From contig JAMNXS010000006.1 in the NCBI GenBank assembly GCA_023653025.1, positions 1 to 64,000 of the forward strand: 64,000 nt of DNA. The letters run 5' to 3'. Positions 52,693 to 62,161 of the stretch are shown here, one piece after another; positions within the stretch are counted from its first letter, which is position 1, and every line of letters starts with the position of its first letter. A program made the position numbers and the translations under genes. Below the pieces are notes generated by a model. That model had not been told where the DNA came from and did not search any database. It was given only the letters and a program-made list of their open reading frames with translations. Source of the DNA: Burkholderiaceae bacterium (GTDB lineage Bacteria > Pseudomonadota > Gammaproteobacteria > Burkholderiales > Burkholderiaceae_D).

Positions 52693-54570
52693 TCAGCGCA
52701 TGGCGGCCCGGCCGGCAAGCTGCGCCGCCTGCTGCACCGCTTGCGAAACCGCTTGAGATACCGCCGCCGCGCCGGCATGCGGCAGCGGCAGGTAGCGCGC
52801 ACGCATGGCCTGCGCCAGCTCGGTGGCTTCGCGCTGCGGCTTGGGCGAGGTATCGATCAGCAGCAGCGGAGCCTGCAGCAATGCGAGCCTGCGGGCCTGC
52901 GCGAGGGCGTCGGCCTGCGCGCGCTCGCGGCCGCCGCTGCCGTCGAGCGCGACATTGGCGCGTCCGTCGGTCAGCAGCACCAGCAGCGGCGACTGTCCGC
53001 GCCGCTGGAGGCTGTCGGCCAGCGTCGCGGCAGCGTCGAGCGCAGTGGCCAGCGGCGTGCCGCCGCCGCCCGGCAGTCCCGACAGGCTGCGCTTGACGCG
53101 CACCAGCGAGCGGGTCGGCGGCAGCAGCAGCTCGGCCTGCCGCCCGCGAAAGGCGATCAGCGCGACCTGGTCGCGCCGCACATAGCAGTCGGCCAGCAGC
53201 AGCTCGACCGCACCCTTGGCCTCGGCCAGCCGGTGCAGCGCCGACGAGCCGGACGCGTCGACGACGAACAGCGCGGTGGTGGCCGTCTTCTGGCGCAGGC
53301 GCGCCACATGGAAATCGTCGGGCCGCACCAGCACGCGGGAGGCGGCCTGCGGCTGCACGCTGCGCCGCAAGCCCTGCCAGGGCACGGCCGCGCGCAGGGT
53401 GTCGATCAGGTGCAGGCGGCGTCCCTGCCCCGGCGGCGCGCGGCGCGAGCCGATCGGCCGGCCACGCTGGCCGCCGCGCACGGCCGCGCCCGCCTTGCCG
53501 GCCGCAGCGCGCTGCGTGCGCCGCAGGCCGGCGCCGGTCACGAGTTGCGACAGCAGGCCGGCCGGAATCGCCGCCCGGGCGGCCTCGAGCACGGTGTCGT
53601 CGAGTTCGGCATCGGCGCGTGGCTGCGGCTCGGTCGAAGCCGGCGGCGGGGGGGCGGCATCGGGTACGGGATCAGATGCAGAAGCCGGCGCGGTGGCCTC
53701 AGCCGGCGGCGGCGCGGCGGGATCGACCCCGGACTCGGCGGCCTCGGGTGCCGGCGGCAGGCGGGTCGCGCGCGGCGCCAGCACCAGCGCGGCGGCCGTG
53801 CGGGCATCGTCGTCGCCGGCGGCAGCGTTGCCGTCGAGCGCGGCGCTGGCCCGCGCTGCGGCCACTGCCAGCAGCGAGGCGCGCATCGAGTCCACGCCCA
53901 GCGCCAGCGCGGCACCGCACAGGGCCTCGATCAGCCGCGGCGGCAGGTCGATCTCGCCCAGGGCATCGCGTGCCGCGGCGAGATCGTCGCCGCTGGCGCT
54001 GGCCAGTTGCTGCAGGCTGTCGTCGAGGCAGACGCGCGGCGATATCGGGCGCAGGTCGAGGTCGAAGGCGAATCGGTCGCCGAGGGCGGCGGCGAGCTGT
54101 TCGTCGTCGGCCGTGGCCTCGTCGAGCGCAATCACGCCGAAGCGCGTACTGCGCCGCACTTCGAGTCCGTCGCGCGCGATGCTGACGGCGCCGGCGTCCA
54201 TCGCCTGTGCGACGCGTGCGGCGGTGGCCGGCGGCAGCCGCTCGGCCATGGCCAGCACCAGCACGCCGCCGTCCGCCTCGGCCAGCAGGCCGGGTTGCAG
54301 CACGGGGCGGCCCGCGGCGAGGGTCGCTGGCAGGTCGAGCCCGCCGAGCAGGCGGTCGTCGCCGATGGCCGCCGGCATGCGTTTCCATGCGCGGCCCGGC
54401 AGCAGCGATTGCAGGAGCGCCAGCCAGGCATCGCGCACCGGCCCGGCCTGCGCCCGTACGCGCACGCCGCCCAGGCCCGCCGGATCAATGGCGAACAGCA
54501 CCGCGACCTGCACCGCGAACTGCCAGGCGCGGTCGGACGGATCGGGTTCGCGATCGACCGGCGCGAGCAT
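52693..54570 (-). CDS. bchD: Magnesium chelatase subunit D
   Basis: C-terminal VWA domain LFVVDASGSSALHRLAEAKGAVELLLADCYVRRDQVALIAFRG; Ala/Pro-rich acidic linker. Confidence 0.93.
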   Translation of the reverse strand: MLAPVDREPDPSDRAWQFAVQVAVLFAIDPAGLGGVRVRAQAGPVRDAWLALLQSLLPGRAWKRMPAAIGDDRLLGGLDLPATLAAGRPVLQPGLLAEADGGVLVLAMAERLPPATAARVAQAMDAGAVSIARDGLEVRRSTRFGVIALDEATADDEQLAAALGDRFAFDLDLRPISPRVCLDDSLQQLASASGDDLAAARDALGEIDLPPRLIEALCGAALALGVDSMRASLLAVAAARASAALDGNAAAGDDDARTAAALVLAPRATRLPPAPEAAESGVDPAAPPPAEATAPASASDPVPDAAPPPPASTEPQPRADAELDDTVLEAARAAIPAGLLSQLVTGAGLRRTQRAAAGKAGAAVRGGQRGRPIGSRRAPPGQGRRLHLIDTLRAAVPWQGLRRSVQPQAASRVLVRPDDFHVARLRQKTATTALFVVDASGSSALHRLAEAKGAVELLLADCYVRRDQVALIAFRGRQAELLLPPTRSLVRVKRSLSGLPGGGGTPLATALDAAATLADSLQRRGQSPLLVLLTDGRANVALDGSGGRERAQADALAQARRLALLQAPLLLIDTSPKPQREATELAQAMRARYLPLPHAGAAAVSQAVSQAVQQAAQLAGRAAMR

Positions 54571-55598
54571 CAGGCGGTCTGTGCGAACAGCTCGTCAAGC
54601 GCGCGCGCGACGCGCGTGCCGGAGCCGGCTTCGTCGAGCGGGTCGCGCCGCAGCCGATGGCGCAGCGCGGGCGCAGCCATGCGCCGCAGGTGATCGTCGC
54701 TCACTTCAGCTGCGCCTTCGTAGGCGGCCAGCGCGCGCGCGGCGCGCATCAGCGCCAGCTCGCCGCGCAGGCCGTCGGTGCCGAGCGACAGGCAGAGCTG
54801 CGCTGCGCGCGCCAGCGCGGCATCGGACACGGCGACGGAAGGCAGGCGCTTGCGGGCGGCGACGATGCGGCGGCGAATGCGCTCGTCGTCGGTGCGCCAC
54901 TGGGCGATAAAGGATTCCGGGTCGCGCTCAAAGGCGTCGCGCCGTTTCACCACCTCGACGCGCACGGCAATGTCGGTCGGCGTGCCGACGTCGACGGCGA
55001 GGCCGAAGCGGTCGAGCAGCTGCGGGCGCAGCTCGCCCTCTTCCGGGTTGCCGCTGCCGACGAGCACGAAGCGCGCCGGATGGCGGATCGACAGGCCGTC
55101 GCGCTCGACCATGTTCTCGCCGGAGGCGGCGACGTCGATCAGCAAATCGACCAAGTGGTCTTCCAGCAGGTTGACTTCGTCGATGTAGAGAAAGCCGCGA
55201 TTGGCGCGCGCCAGCAGGCCGGGCTCGAACGCCTTCACGCCCTGCGACAGCGCACGCTCGATGTCGAGCGCGCCGACGACGCGGTCTTCGGTCGCGCCCA
55301 GCGGCAGGTCGACCACCGGCACCGGGCGCTGCGAGCCTTTCGCCTTGCCGGCCGCTTTGACCGGCGCGCAGCAATCGCAAGACGGCGTGCCCGGCGCGGG
55401 ATCGCAGCCGTAGGCGCAGCCGTCGATACTGCGTATTTTCGGCAGCAGTGCGGCCAGCGCGCGCACCGCCGTCGACTTGCCGGTGCCGCGGTCGCCGAAC
55501 ACCAGCACGCCGCCGATGGCGGGATCGACGGCGGCGACGAGGATCGCCTGCTTCATCTCGTCCTGGCCGACGATGGCGGAAAAGGGAAAGGCTGCCAT
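54570..55598 (-). CDS. bchI: Magnesium chelatase ATPase subunit I
   Basis: PFSAIVGQDEMKQAILVAAVDPAIGGVLVFGDRGTGKSTAVRAL; ANRGFLYIDEVNLLEDHLVDLLIDVAASG. Confidence 0.95.
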   Translation of the reverse strand: MAAFPFSAIVGQDEMKQAILVAAVDPAIGGVLVFGDRGTGKSTAVRALAALLPKIRSIDGCAYGCDPAPGTPSCDCCAPVKAAGKAKGSQRPVPVVDLPLGATEDRVVGALDIERALSQGVKAFEPGLLARANRGFLYIDEVNLLEDHLVDLLIDVAASGENMVERDGLSIRHPARFVLVGSGNPEEGELRPQLLDRFGLAVDVGTPTDIAVRVEVVKRRDAFERDPESFIAQWRTDDERIRRRIVAARKRLPSVAVSDAALARAAQLCLSLGTDGLRGELALMRAARALAAYEGAAEVSDDHLRRMAAPALRHRLRRDPLDEAGSGTRVARALDELFAQTA

Positions 55599-55601
55599 GG
55601 T

Positions 55602-55889
55602 TCAGTCTCCGTTCATGTCGCCGGGGCGGGAATGCCACCGGCGCTTGAGGTCGGCCGCGTGCGCTGCGCCGGCTGCCGACAGCAGCAGGGCCAACCAGTA
55701 CCACGGCGCGCCGAGCGCGATGCTGCGCATGGCCAGCATCAGGCACAGTCCGGGCAGCAGCATGCGCGCGACCGCTGCCGGCCGCAGGCCGCGGCGGCGG
55801 CGGTGCCACAGCAGCGCGAGGCCCGCCCATTCGAGCAGCGTGGCGACGATCACCACGTCGATCAGCTGGCTGACGTCGAACGGCTGCAT
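55602..55889 (-). CDS. Small membrane protein preceding bchI, unknown function
   Basis: MQPFDVSQLIDVVIVATLLEWAGLALLWHRRRRGLRPAAVARMLLPGLCLMLAMRSIALGAPWYWLALLLSAAGAAHAADLKRRW; ORF extends to 55943. Confidence 0.75.
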   Translation of the reverse strand: MQPFDVSQLIDVVIVATLLEWAGLALLWHRRRRGLRPAAVARMLLPGLCLMLAMRSIALGAPWYWLALLLSAAGAAHAADLKRRWHSRPGDMNGD

Positions 55890-55976
55890 GGAATCCCCCG
55901 GAATGCGCAGCGCCGCCCGGCCTTTGTTTTTTTGCATCGTCATGCGGCGCGCTGGTAATTACTTTACACCTTTATC

Positions 55977-55994
55977 TGTCAAGCAACATAGACA
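55977..55994. promoter_or_regulatory. PpsR/CrtJ-type TGT-N12-ACA site upstream of orf-bchI-bchD-bchO
   Basis: TGTCAAGCAACATAGACA. Confidence 0.75.
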
Positions 55995-56223
55995 TTTTTT
56001 ACCGACTGGAATCGCCGTCGGGCTTGGCAAAAAAACCGTCGAACGACTGAGCCTTTGCCTCTGTTGCCTGTCAAAGAACTCTCCGACTTGAGAATGGATT
56101 GTTGTCGCAGTGGAATCTGATCCCGGGAATGCGTGGGCCGATGACGGCGGACTGCAATGGTTCGCCGAGGTGGGCCTGCGCGAGTCGTTTGAAAACAACC
56201 TGTCCGACAAGGAAGCCTTTTCC

Positions 56224-57147
56224 ATGAAACCCTTTGAAATCCATCGCGCGACCAAATGTCGCGCCAAGCTCCGCCTCGGCATGTCCGGGCCGGCCGGCAG
56301 CGGCAAGACGTATTCGGCGCTGCTGATCGCGCAGGGCCTGGGTGGCCGCATCGGCCTGATCGATACCGAGCACGGCAGCGGCGACCTGTACGCCGACCTG
56401 CTGCCCGAAGGCTATGACGTGCTGCAACTGAGCCCGCCCTTCACGCCGGCCCGTTACGTTGAGGCCATTCATGCGTTCGAGGCAGCCGGCGTGCAGACCA
56501 TCATCGTCGACAGCCTGTCGCATGCATGGAGCGGCGAAGGCGGCTCGCTCGACCGGCACGGCAAGATCGCCGACCGATCGGGCAACAGCTGGCAGGCCTG
56601 GCGGCAGGTGACGCCGGAGCACAATGCGCTGGTCGAGGCGCTGCTGCAGAGCCCCTGCCACGTGATCGCGACCATGCGCGCGAAGACGGAATACGTGCAG
56701 GAGAAAGACGAGCGCACCGGGCGCCAGGTGGTGCGCAAGATCGGCCTGGCACCGGTGATGCGCGACGGCATCGAATACGAGTTCACGATTTTCATGGAGC
56801 TCGACAGCCAGCACATGGCGCATGTCGGCAAGGACCGCACGCGCCTGTTCGACGGGATGATCATCCGGCCCGACGAGCAGACCGGGCGCGAGCTGCTGGC
56901 CTGGCTGGATTCCGGCGCGCAGGAGCCGGTGCGTATCGGTCTGGCCGACGCACAGCGCGCCAGCCTGCGTCAGGGCATCGAGCAGGCCGCCGGCATCGAC
57001 GAGCTGTACAAGGCTTTCGCGAACGCCTACCGGGCCGCGAACGCGCTGCAGGATCTGGCCGCGCTCGACGAGTTCACGCGGACCAAGGATGAACGGAAGG
57101 CCGTTCTTGAGGCGCAACATGAGGGCGAACCCCATGCCCATGCATGA
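56224..57147 (+). CDS. Phage-type RecA-fold ATPase (AAA_24 / Sak4-like annealing protein)
   Basis: KLRLGMSGPAGSGKTYSALLIAQGLGGRIGLIDTEHGSGDLYADL; IIVDSLSHAWSGEGG; followed by an SSB gene. Confidence 0.8.
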   Translation: MKPFEIHRATKCRAKLRLGMSGPAGSGKTYSALLIAQGLGGRIGLIDTEHGSGDLYADLLPEGYDVLQLSPPFTPARYVEAIHAFEAAGVQTIIVDSLSHAWSGEGGSLDRHGKIADRSGNSWQAWRQVTPEHNALVEALLQSPCHVIATMRAKTEYVQEKDERTGRQVVRKIGLAPVMRDGIEYEFTIFMELDSQHMAHVGKDRTRLFDGMIIRPDEQTGRELLAWLDSGAQEPVRIGLADAQRASLRQGIEQAAGIDELYKAFANAYRAANALQDLAALDEFTRTKDERKAVLEAQHEGEPHAHA

Positions 57148-57220
57148 TCGACGATGCGACGAGGCGACTTGCTCCGCCGCCACGCGGCTTGACCCCTGAC
57201 TGAAAACAAAGGAATTCATC

Positions 57221-57649
57221 ATGACTGGAACCCTGAACAAGGCCTTGCTGATCGGACATCTGGGGCATGACCCCGACGTGCGCACGATGAACAGCGGCGA
57301 GCCGGTCGCGCACCTGTCGGTCGCGACCAGCGAGGCATGGAAGAACAAGTCGACCGGTGCCCGCCGCGAAGCCACCGAGTGGCACCGCGTGGTGCTGTAC
57401 AAACGGCTGGCCGAGATCGCCGCGCAGCACCTGAAGAAAGGCACGCTGGTCTACATCGAGGGACATCTGCAGACACGCAAGTGGACCGGCAAGGACGGCG
57501 TCGAGCGCCACACGACCGAGATCGTCGGCGACGAGCTGCGGATGCTGCACCGGCCGTCGGATCACAAGGTACCGCTGTCCGTGCATGACGACCCGGTGCC
57601 GGACAAGACGCTGGTACAGCGCGAGGCGGAGCAGAGCATTCCGTTCTGA
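57221..57649 (+). CDS. ssb: Single-stranded DNA-binding protein
   Basis: MTGTLNKALLIGHLGHDPDVRTMNSGEPVAHLSVATSEAWKNKSTGARREATEWHRVVLYKRLAEIA; C-terminus EQSIPF. Confidence 0.92.
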   Translation: MTGTLNKALLIGHLGHDPDVRTMNSGEPVAHLSVATSEAWKNKSTGARREATEWHRVVLYKRLAEIAAQHLKKGTLVYIEGHLQTRKWTGKDGVERHTTEIVGDELRMLHRPSDHKVPLSVHDDPVPDKTLVQREAEQSIPF

Positions 57650-57670
57650 GCCCGAGAACCTTTTCCCACC

Positions 57671-57692
57671 AGCCGCCTGCGGGCGGCTTTTT
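57671..57692 (+). terminator. Intrinsic terminator downstream of ssb
   Basis: AGCCGCC-TGC-GGGCGGCTTTTT. Confidence 0.8.
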
Positions 57693-57789
57693 CATGTCTG
57701 TTGTGGTCAGGAACCCGATAGAAGGTGCGCTTACTGAACTGAGTGTTAGTTTATTGGAAATCTTTTTGCAACTTTATCGATGGATTCCC

Positions 57790-59133
57790 ATGCGCCCGCC
57801 CTTATCCTCGACACCCCGTTTCCCGAAAGACACCCAGCCGGCAAGGCTGGTGCACCCCGAATCGCCGGTTGCAACGCCGCGCCTGCTGCTTTACCAGGGG
57901 CCGGAGGTGGTCGCAGGCAGCCGCAATGACGTGCGGGATCTGGTCGACGCGACGGGACTTCCACGGCTGACGCTCTCCCATGACGAGGCGCGCGGCCAGG
58001 CGCGCAACGCGCTGAAACTCGCCCTGCGCCACCTCGGTGCGTCACCTCACATCGTGCTCGATGTCCACGGCAATCAGGGCAACCGGCATGGCGTGAGCGC
58101 GGGCGGGCTGCTCGGCGAGCCTAAAGGCATGGGTGTACCCACGGCCGACTTGCTGGCATGGATGGCGTTCCGCCTCGGCCGTCGCAGCACTAGCCTTCCG
58201 GTGTTCCATGTGACCAGCTGCAAGGCGGGCCATCTTGCCGACGAGATCGTGCCCGGTTCGGACCGCTGGCGTGCCGCTTATGTGATCCTGTACGCCGGCA
58301 AGCAGGAAATCGCGCTGGGTCAAATCGCGAGCGCGTTCAATGCGGGTCTGCAGTACCTGAAGCTGTGCCAGCAACGCGGAACCGAGCCTGATCCGCTGCG
58401 ACTGTTCCTGCTGGCCGGCATGCGCCGGGGCGACTGCATGACGCTGCTGGGCGGCGATCTCGCGGGACCGGTGCGCTGGCACGGCCCGAAGTCCGTCAAG
58501 GACCTGGCGGACAGCGGCCGGCTGGCCGCGCTGATGGACGGTCATCCGGACGATCTCGAACGTCTCGCTAGGGTAGCCGGCGCGATTCGTCCCGACGAGG
58601 AAGCGCTGCTGCCCGACCTGCAGCAGGCCGAGAGCGACATTTTCCAGGCCCGGCTTGTCCGCATGGACATCGCTCGCATGCGCGAGATGCTGCTCCAGCG
58701 GCCGGCGCTCGCCAATACACCGGAGTGCCAGGGCAGCACGCCCTTGCTGACCGCCATCGACAACTGCTGCGTGCAAAGCGTGGACCTTCTCGTCGAACAC
58801 GGCGCCCTTCTGGACGCACGGGACGGGGATGGCGACACGCCGCTGCTCTACCTCGCCAAGACCAAGCCAGACAGTCGCGAACAAGCGAGCGCACTGCCCA
58901 TCGCAGCACGGCTGCTGGCACTGGGTGCCGATCCGAACCAGCACGGCAATGACGGTGATTCGGTACTTGCGTGTGCAGTCAAGGCTGACTGGATCGGGCT
59001 CGTCACGCTGCTGCTGGCGCACGGCGCCGATCCGCACGGCGGGGAGCGAGAACACCGTCCGCTGGCGATCGCGCGCCGCCACAGGCGGCCGGACATTGCC
59101 CGCATCCTGAAGCAGGCAGGCGCCCGCGAGTAG
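57790..59133 (+). CDS. Predicted caspase-like domain fused to C-terminal ankyrin repeats (distant relative of the 1.7-5.1 kb paralogues)
   Basis: IVLDVHGNQGNRHG...VFHVTSCKAGHLADEI...AAYVILYAGKQEIALG; ankyrin-like GSTPLLTAIDNCCVQSVDLLVEHGALLDARDGDGDTPLLYLAK, LVTLLLAHGADPHG. Confidence 0.75.
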   Translation: MRPPLSSTPRFPKDTQPARLVHPESPVATPRLLLYQGPEVVAGSRNDVRDLVDATGLPRLTLSHDEARGQARNALKLALRHLGASPHIVLDVHGNQGNRHGVSAGGLLGEPKGMGVPTADLLAWMAFRLGRRSTSLPVFHVTSCKAGHLADEIVPGSDRWRAAYVILYAGKQEIALGQIASAFNAGLQYLKLCQQRGTEPDPLRLFLLAGMRRGDCMTLLGGDLAGPVRWHGPKSVKDLADSGRLAALMDGHPDDLERLARVAGAIRPDEEALLPDLQQAESDIFQARLVRMDIARMREMLLQRPALANTPECQGSTPLLTAIDNCCVQSVDLLVEHGALLDARDGDGDTPLLYLAKTKPDSREQASALPIAARLLALGADPNQHGNDGDSVLACAVKADWIGLVTLLLAHGADPHGGEREHRPLAIARRHRRPDIARILKQAGARE

Positions 59134-59323
59134 CGCGAAGCTGGGGCTCATCCCTCGCTGCTAACTGGCGGCCACGGCCTCGGGTACACGTCCCGCATCT
59201 GACGCGCCATGCCGGCGACGCTTCGCCGCAGCCAAAGTGCCCGTTTGCGCCCAGCCGCAGTCTTGCCATTGGCCACGCCAGCGCCGTATCCTCGCCACGC
59301 TCGATCACGATACGGAGACACGC

Positions 59324-60304
59324 ATGGAAGTCCTGATCACCGGCGGCGCCGGTTTCCTCGGCACCAAACTCGCGCGCGCCCTGCTGGCCAAAGCCACGCT
59401 GGCCGCGCCCGACGGCACGCAGCAGCCGATCACGCGCATCACGCTGCTCGACCGCGTCGCGGCGCAGGGCTTCGACGATGCGCGCATCGCCACGGTCGAG
59501 GGCGATGTCGCCGATCCGGCGGTCATCGCGCGCGTGCTGACGCCGCAGGTGAACTCGGTGTTCCATCTGGCGGCGGTGGTCAGCGGCGAGGCCGAGGCCG
59601 ACTTCGATCTCGGCATGCGCATCAATGTCGATGCCACGCGCCTGCTGCTCGATCAGGCTCGCCGCAACGGCAATGTGCCGCGCGTCGTCTTCACCAGCTC
59701 GGTCGCGGTGTTCGGCGGCGAGCTGCCGGAACAGGTGCTGGACTCCACCGCGCCCACGCCACAAGGCTCGTACGGCGCGCAGAAGGTCATCGGCGAACTG
59801 CTGATGTCCGACTGCAGCCGCAAGGGCTTCATCGACGGCCGCTCGATCCGGCTGCCCACCATCACCGTGCGCCCGGGCAAGGCGAACAAGGCCGCGTCGA
59901 GCTTCGCCAGCGGCATCATCCGCGAGCCGCTGAACGGCATCGACGCCATCTGCCCGGTGCCGCCTGAGACCAAGGTGTGGGCGATGTCGCCGCGCAGCGC
60001 GGTGGCCAACCTCGTGCATGCGCACGAAGTGACGCGCGAGGCCGTCGGCAACGGCGGCGCGATCAGCCTGCCGGGGCTGGCGACGACGGCCGGCGAGATG
60101 GTGGCGGCGCTGGCCCGCGTGGCCGGACCCGAGGTCGCGCAGCTCGTGCAATGGCGGAAGGACGAGGCGATCACGCGCTTAGTCGGCAGCTGGCCGGGCA
60201 GCTTCGTCGCGCGGCGCGCGCTGCGTCTGGGCTTCGTCGGCGACGCCGACTTCGATGCGGTGGTGCGGGCCTACATGGAGGAGGAGATGGGCGCGAGGGC
60301 GTAG
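59324..60304 (+). CDS. NAD-dependent epimerase/dehydratase (D-erythronate dehydrogenase-like)
   Basis: MEVLITGGAGFLGTKLARALL; VVFTSSVAVFGG; YGAQKVIGELLMSDCSRKGFIDGRSIRLPTITVRPG. Confidence 0.85.
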   Translation: MEVLITGGAGFLGTKLARALLAKATLAAPDGTQQPITRITLLDRVAAQGFDDARIATVEGDVADPAVIARVLTPQVNSVFHLAAVVSGEAEADFDLGMRINVDATRLLLDQARRNGNVPRVVFTSSVAVFGGELPEQVLDSTAPTPQGSYGAQKVIGELLMSDCSRKGFIDGRSIRLPTITVRPGKANKAASSFASGIIREPLNGIDAICPVPPETKVWAMSPRSAVANLVHAHEVTREAVGNGGAISLPGLATTAGEMVAALARVAGPEVAQLVQWRKDEAITRLVGSWPGSFVARRALRLGFVGDADFDAVVRAYMEEEMGARA

Positions 60305-60309
60305 GGCAG

Positions 60310-61071
60310 TCAGGCCTTAGCCCGCATCCCCCACTTCCACATCCAGGCCGTCGGTATCGGCGCCACCATGAACAGGTGCTCGATGACGGCCAGCGTCAGC
60401 AGCCCGGCGACCAGGCACAGGCTGGTCGCCGCGAAGCCGTCGGCCGGCTGTACGGCCACGGCCGTCCACAGCGGCACGGCGACGGCGGTCGCGCCCGTCA
60501 CCGACACCGGCATCAGCCAGTTGCAGGCGCGGCGCGTGAAATAGCTCTGCAGATAGGCCAGATGGTCGGGCAGGAAATTTTCCGACAGGTTGCGCACGCC
60601 GAGGAAGAGATTGAGCTTGGCCGACAGGCGCATCGTCCACAGCACAAGGTAGGCCCACCAGCCGGTCTGATTCGGCTGGTTCCAGCTGGCGGCGAACACC
60701 AGCAGCGCCAGTACCACCAGCGCCAGCTCATGATGCAGTATCGCTTCGGTCGCATGCCATGCGCGCTTCCAGCCGCGGCTGTCCGCCGGGCAGGCGCTGC
60801 GCCGCGCGCCGGTCACGTAGCCAAGCAGGAAGGCGATTTCCTGCCAGCCCCAGACCAGCACCGCGCAGGTGAACGCGCAGTAGGCGGACGCGACCGAGGT
60901 CTGCGCGGCCGAGATGTGCAGGCCGGCCAGCGCAAATCCCAGTCCCAGCGTCGCGCCCGTCATCGTCACCGGAAAGGTCCAGCGCGGCAGCCGCCCGAGC
61001 CACAGGATCGCGCCGGTGGCGAACCACCAGACGAGCACCGTGAACAAGGCGGGCAGCAGGTATTGCGACAT
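60310..61071 (-). CDS. puhE: Photosynthetic complex assembly protein 2 (PuhE)
   Basis: HHELALVVLALLVFAASWNQPNQTGWWAYLVLWTMRLSAKLNLFLGVRNLSENFLPDHLAYLQSYF. Confidence 0.9.
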   Translation of the reverse strand: MSQYLLPALFTVLVWWFATGAILWLGRLPRWTFPVTMTGATLGLGFALAGLHISAAQTSVASAYCAFTCAVLVWGWQEIAFLLGYVTGARRSACPADSRGWKRAWHATEAILHHELALVVLALLVFAASWNQPNQTGWWAYLVLWTMRLSAKLNLFLGVRNLSENFLPDHLAYLQSYFTRRACNWLMPVSVTGATAVAVPLWTAVAVQPADGFAATSLCLVAGLLTLAVIEHLFMVAPIPTAWMWKWGMRAKA

Positions 61072-61081
61072 CGTCGTTCCG

Positions 61082-62161
61082 CTACCAGGCCGGCTGCATC
61101 CGTACCTGCGCCGGCAACTCGTTGCGCTGGACGGGAATGAAGTACATGCGCACGAACACCGCCGCGCCGGCCGCGCCCCAGAAGGCGCGCTTGAGTCCGC
61201 CGAGCAGGCCGCCAGCCTGCTTGCCCTCGTCCATCCGCTGCGAGCAGTGGAACAGCCGGTCGAGGTTGGCGTGGAAGGCCGGATGGTCGAGGTCGAGCAC
61301 GACGGGGAAGACCTGCTTCGTGATCTCGTTGCAGATGCGGAAGACCTCGAAATCGTAGTCGGTCGGCTGCAGGCCCATCGCCTGCTTCAGCGCGGGACGC
61401 GTATGGTCGCGCACGTACATCGTCGCGTACACGGCCAGCAGGAAGAAGCGTATCCACAGCACGTTGTGGCCCTGCAGCAGCTTGGGATTGGCGCGCATCA
61501 TCAGCGCAAACGATTCGCCGTGCCGGAACTCGTCATTGCACCAGCGCTGGAACCAGCGGAAGATCGGATGGAAGCGCTTCTCCGGATGCTGCTCGAATTG
61601 GCGGAAGATGCGGATGTAGCGCGCATAGCCGATCTTCTCCGACAGGTAGGTCGCGTACATGATGTACTTCGGCTTGAAGTAGGTATAGCGCTTGGTTCGC
61701 TTGAGGTTGCCGAGGTCGATGCCGAGGCCGTAATCCTTGAGCGACGAATTGAGGAAGCCGGCGTGGCGCGATTCGTCGCGCGCCATGTATTCCATCAGCT
61801 TCTTGATGTCCGGGTTGGATACGTTGCGCTTGATCTCGTTGTACAGCACGCAGCCGGAGAATTCGGAGGTCAGCGAGCTGACGAGGAAGTCGAGGAATTC
61901 CTGCTGCAGTTCGTGCGGCAGCTTCGCGAACAGTTCGCGCGCCTCGTCGGCGAAGGCGGTATCGCGCTGGAAATGGTCGTGGTTGTTGTCGCCCTCGTAC
62001 TCGGCCATCATCGCGTCCCATTCGGCGCGCACCGGCCCGACGTCGATCGCATTCATCGCCACATAGTCGGTGGTGTAGAAGCGCGGCGAGAACAGGTTGT
62101 CGGTGACAGCCTTGCGGGCGGCGTCCTCAACCGAGCTTATTTCGTGGCCGGCGTGGTGCAT
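61082..62161 (-). CDS. acsF: Oxygen-dependent Mg-protoporphyrin IX monomethyl ester cyclase
   Basis: [82 protein letters not shown]. Confidence 0.95.
   Translation of the reverse strand: MHHAGHEISSVEDAARKAVTDNLFSPRFYTTDYVAMNAIDVGPVRAEWDAMMAEYEGDNNHDHFQRDTAFADEARELFAKLPHELQQEFLDFLVSSLTSEFSGCVLYNEIKRNVSNPDIKKLMEYMARDESRHAGFLNSSLKDYGLGIDLGNLKRTKRYTYFKPKYIMYATYLSEKIGYARYIRIFRQFEQHPEKRFHPIFRWFQRWCNDEFRHGESFALMMRANPKLLQGHNVLWIRFFLLAVYATMYVRDHTRPALKQAMGLQPTDYDFEVFRICNEITKQVFPVVLDLDHPAFHANLDRLFHCSQRMDEGKQAGGLLGGLKRAFWGAAGAAVFVRMYFIPVQRNELPAQVRMQPAW

Noticed and set aside
52528-54693. 721-aa plus-strand ORF opposite bchD
   Set aside because: Arg/Gly-rich antisense frame; bchD has a VWA domain and operon context.
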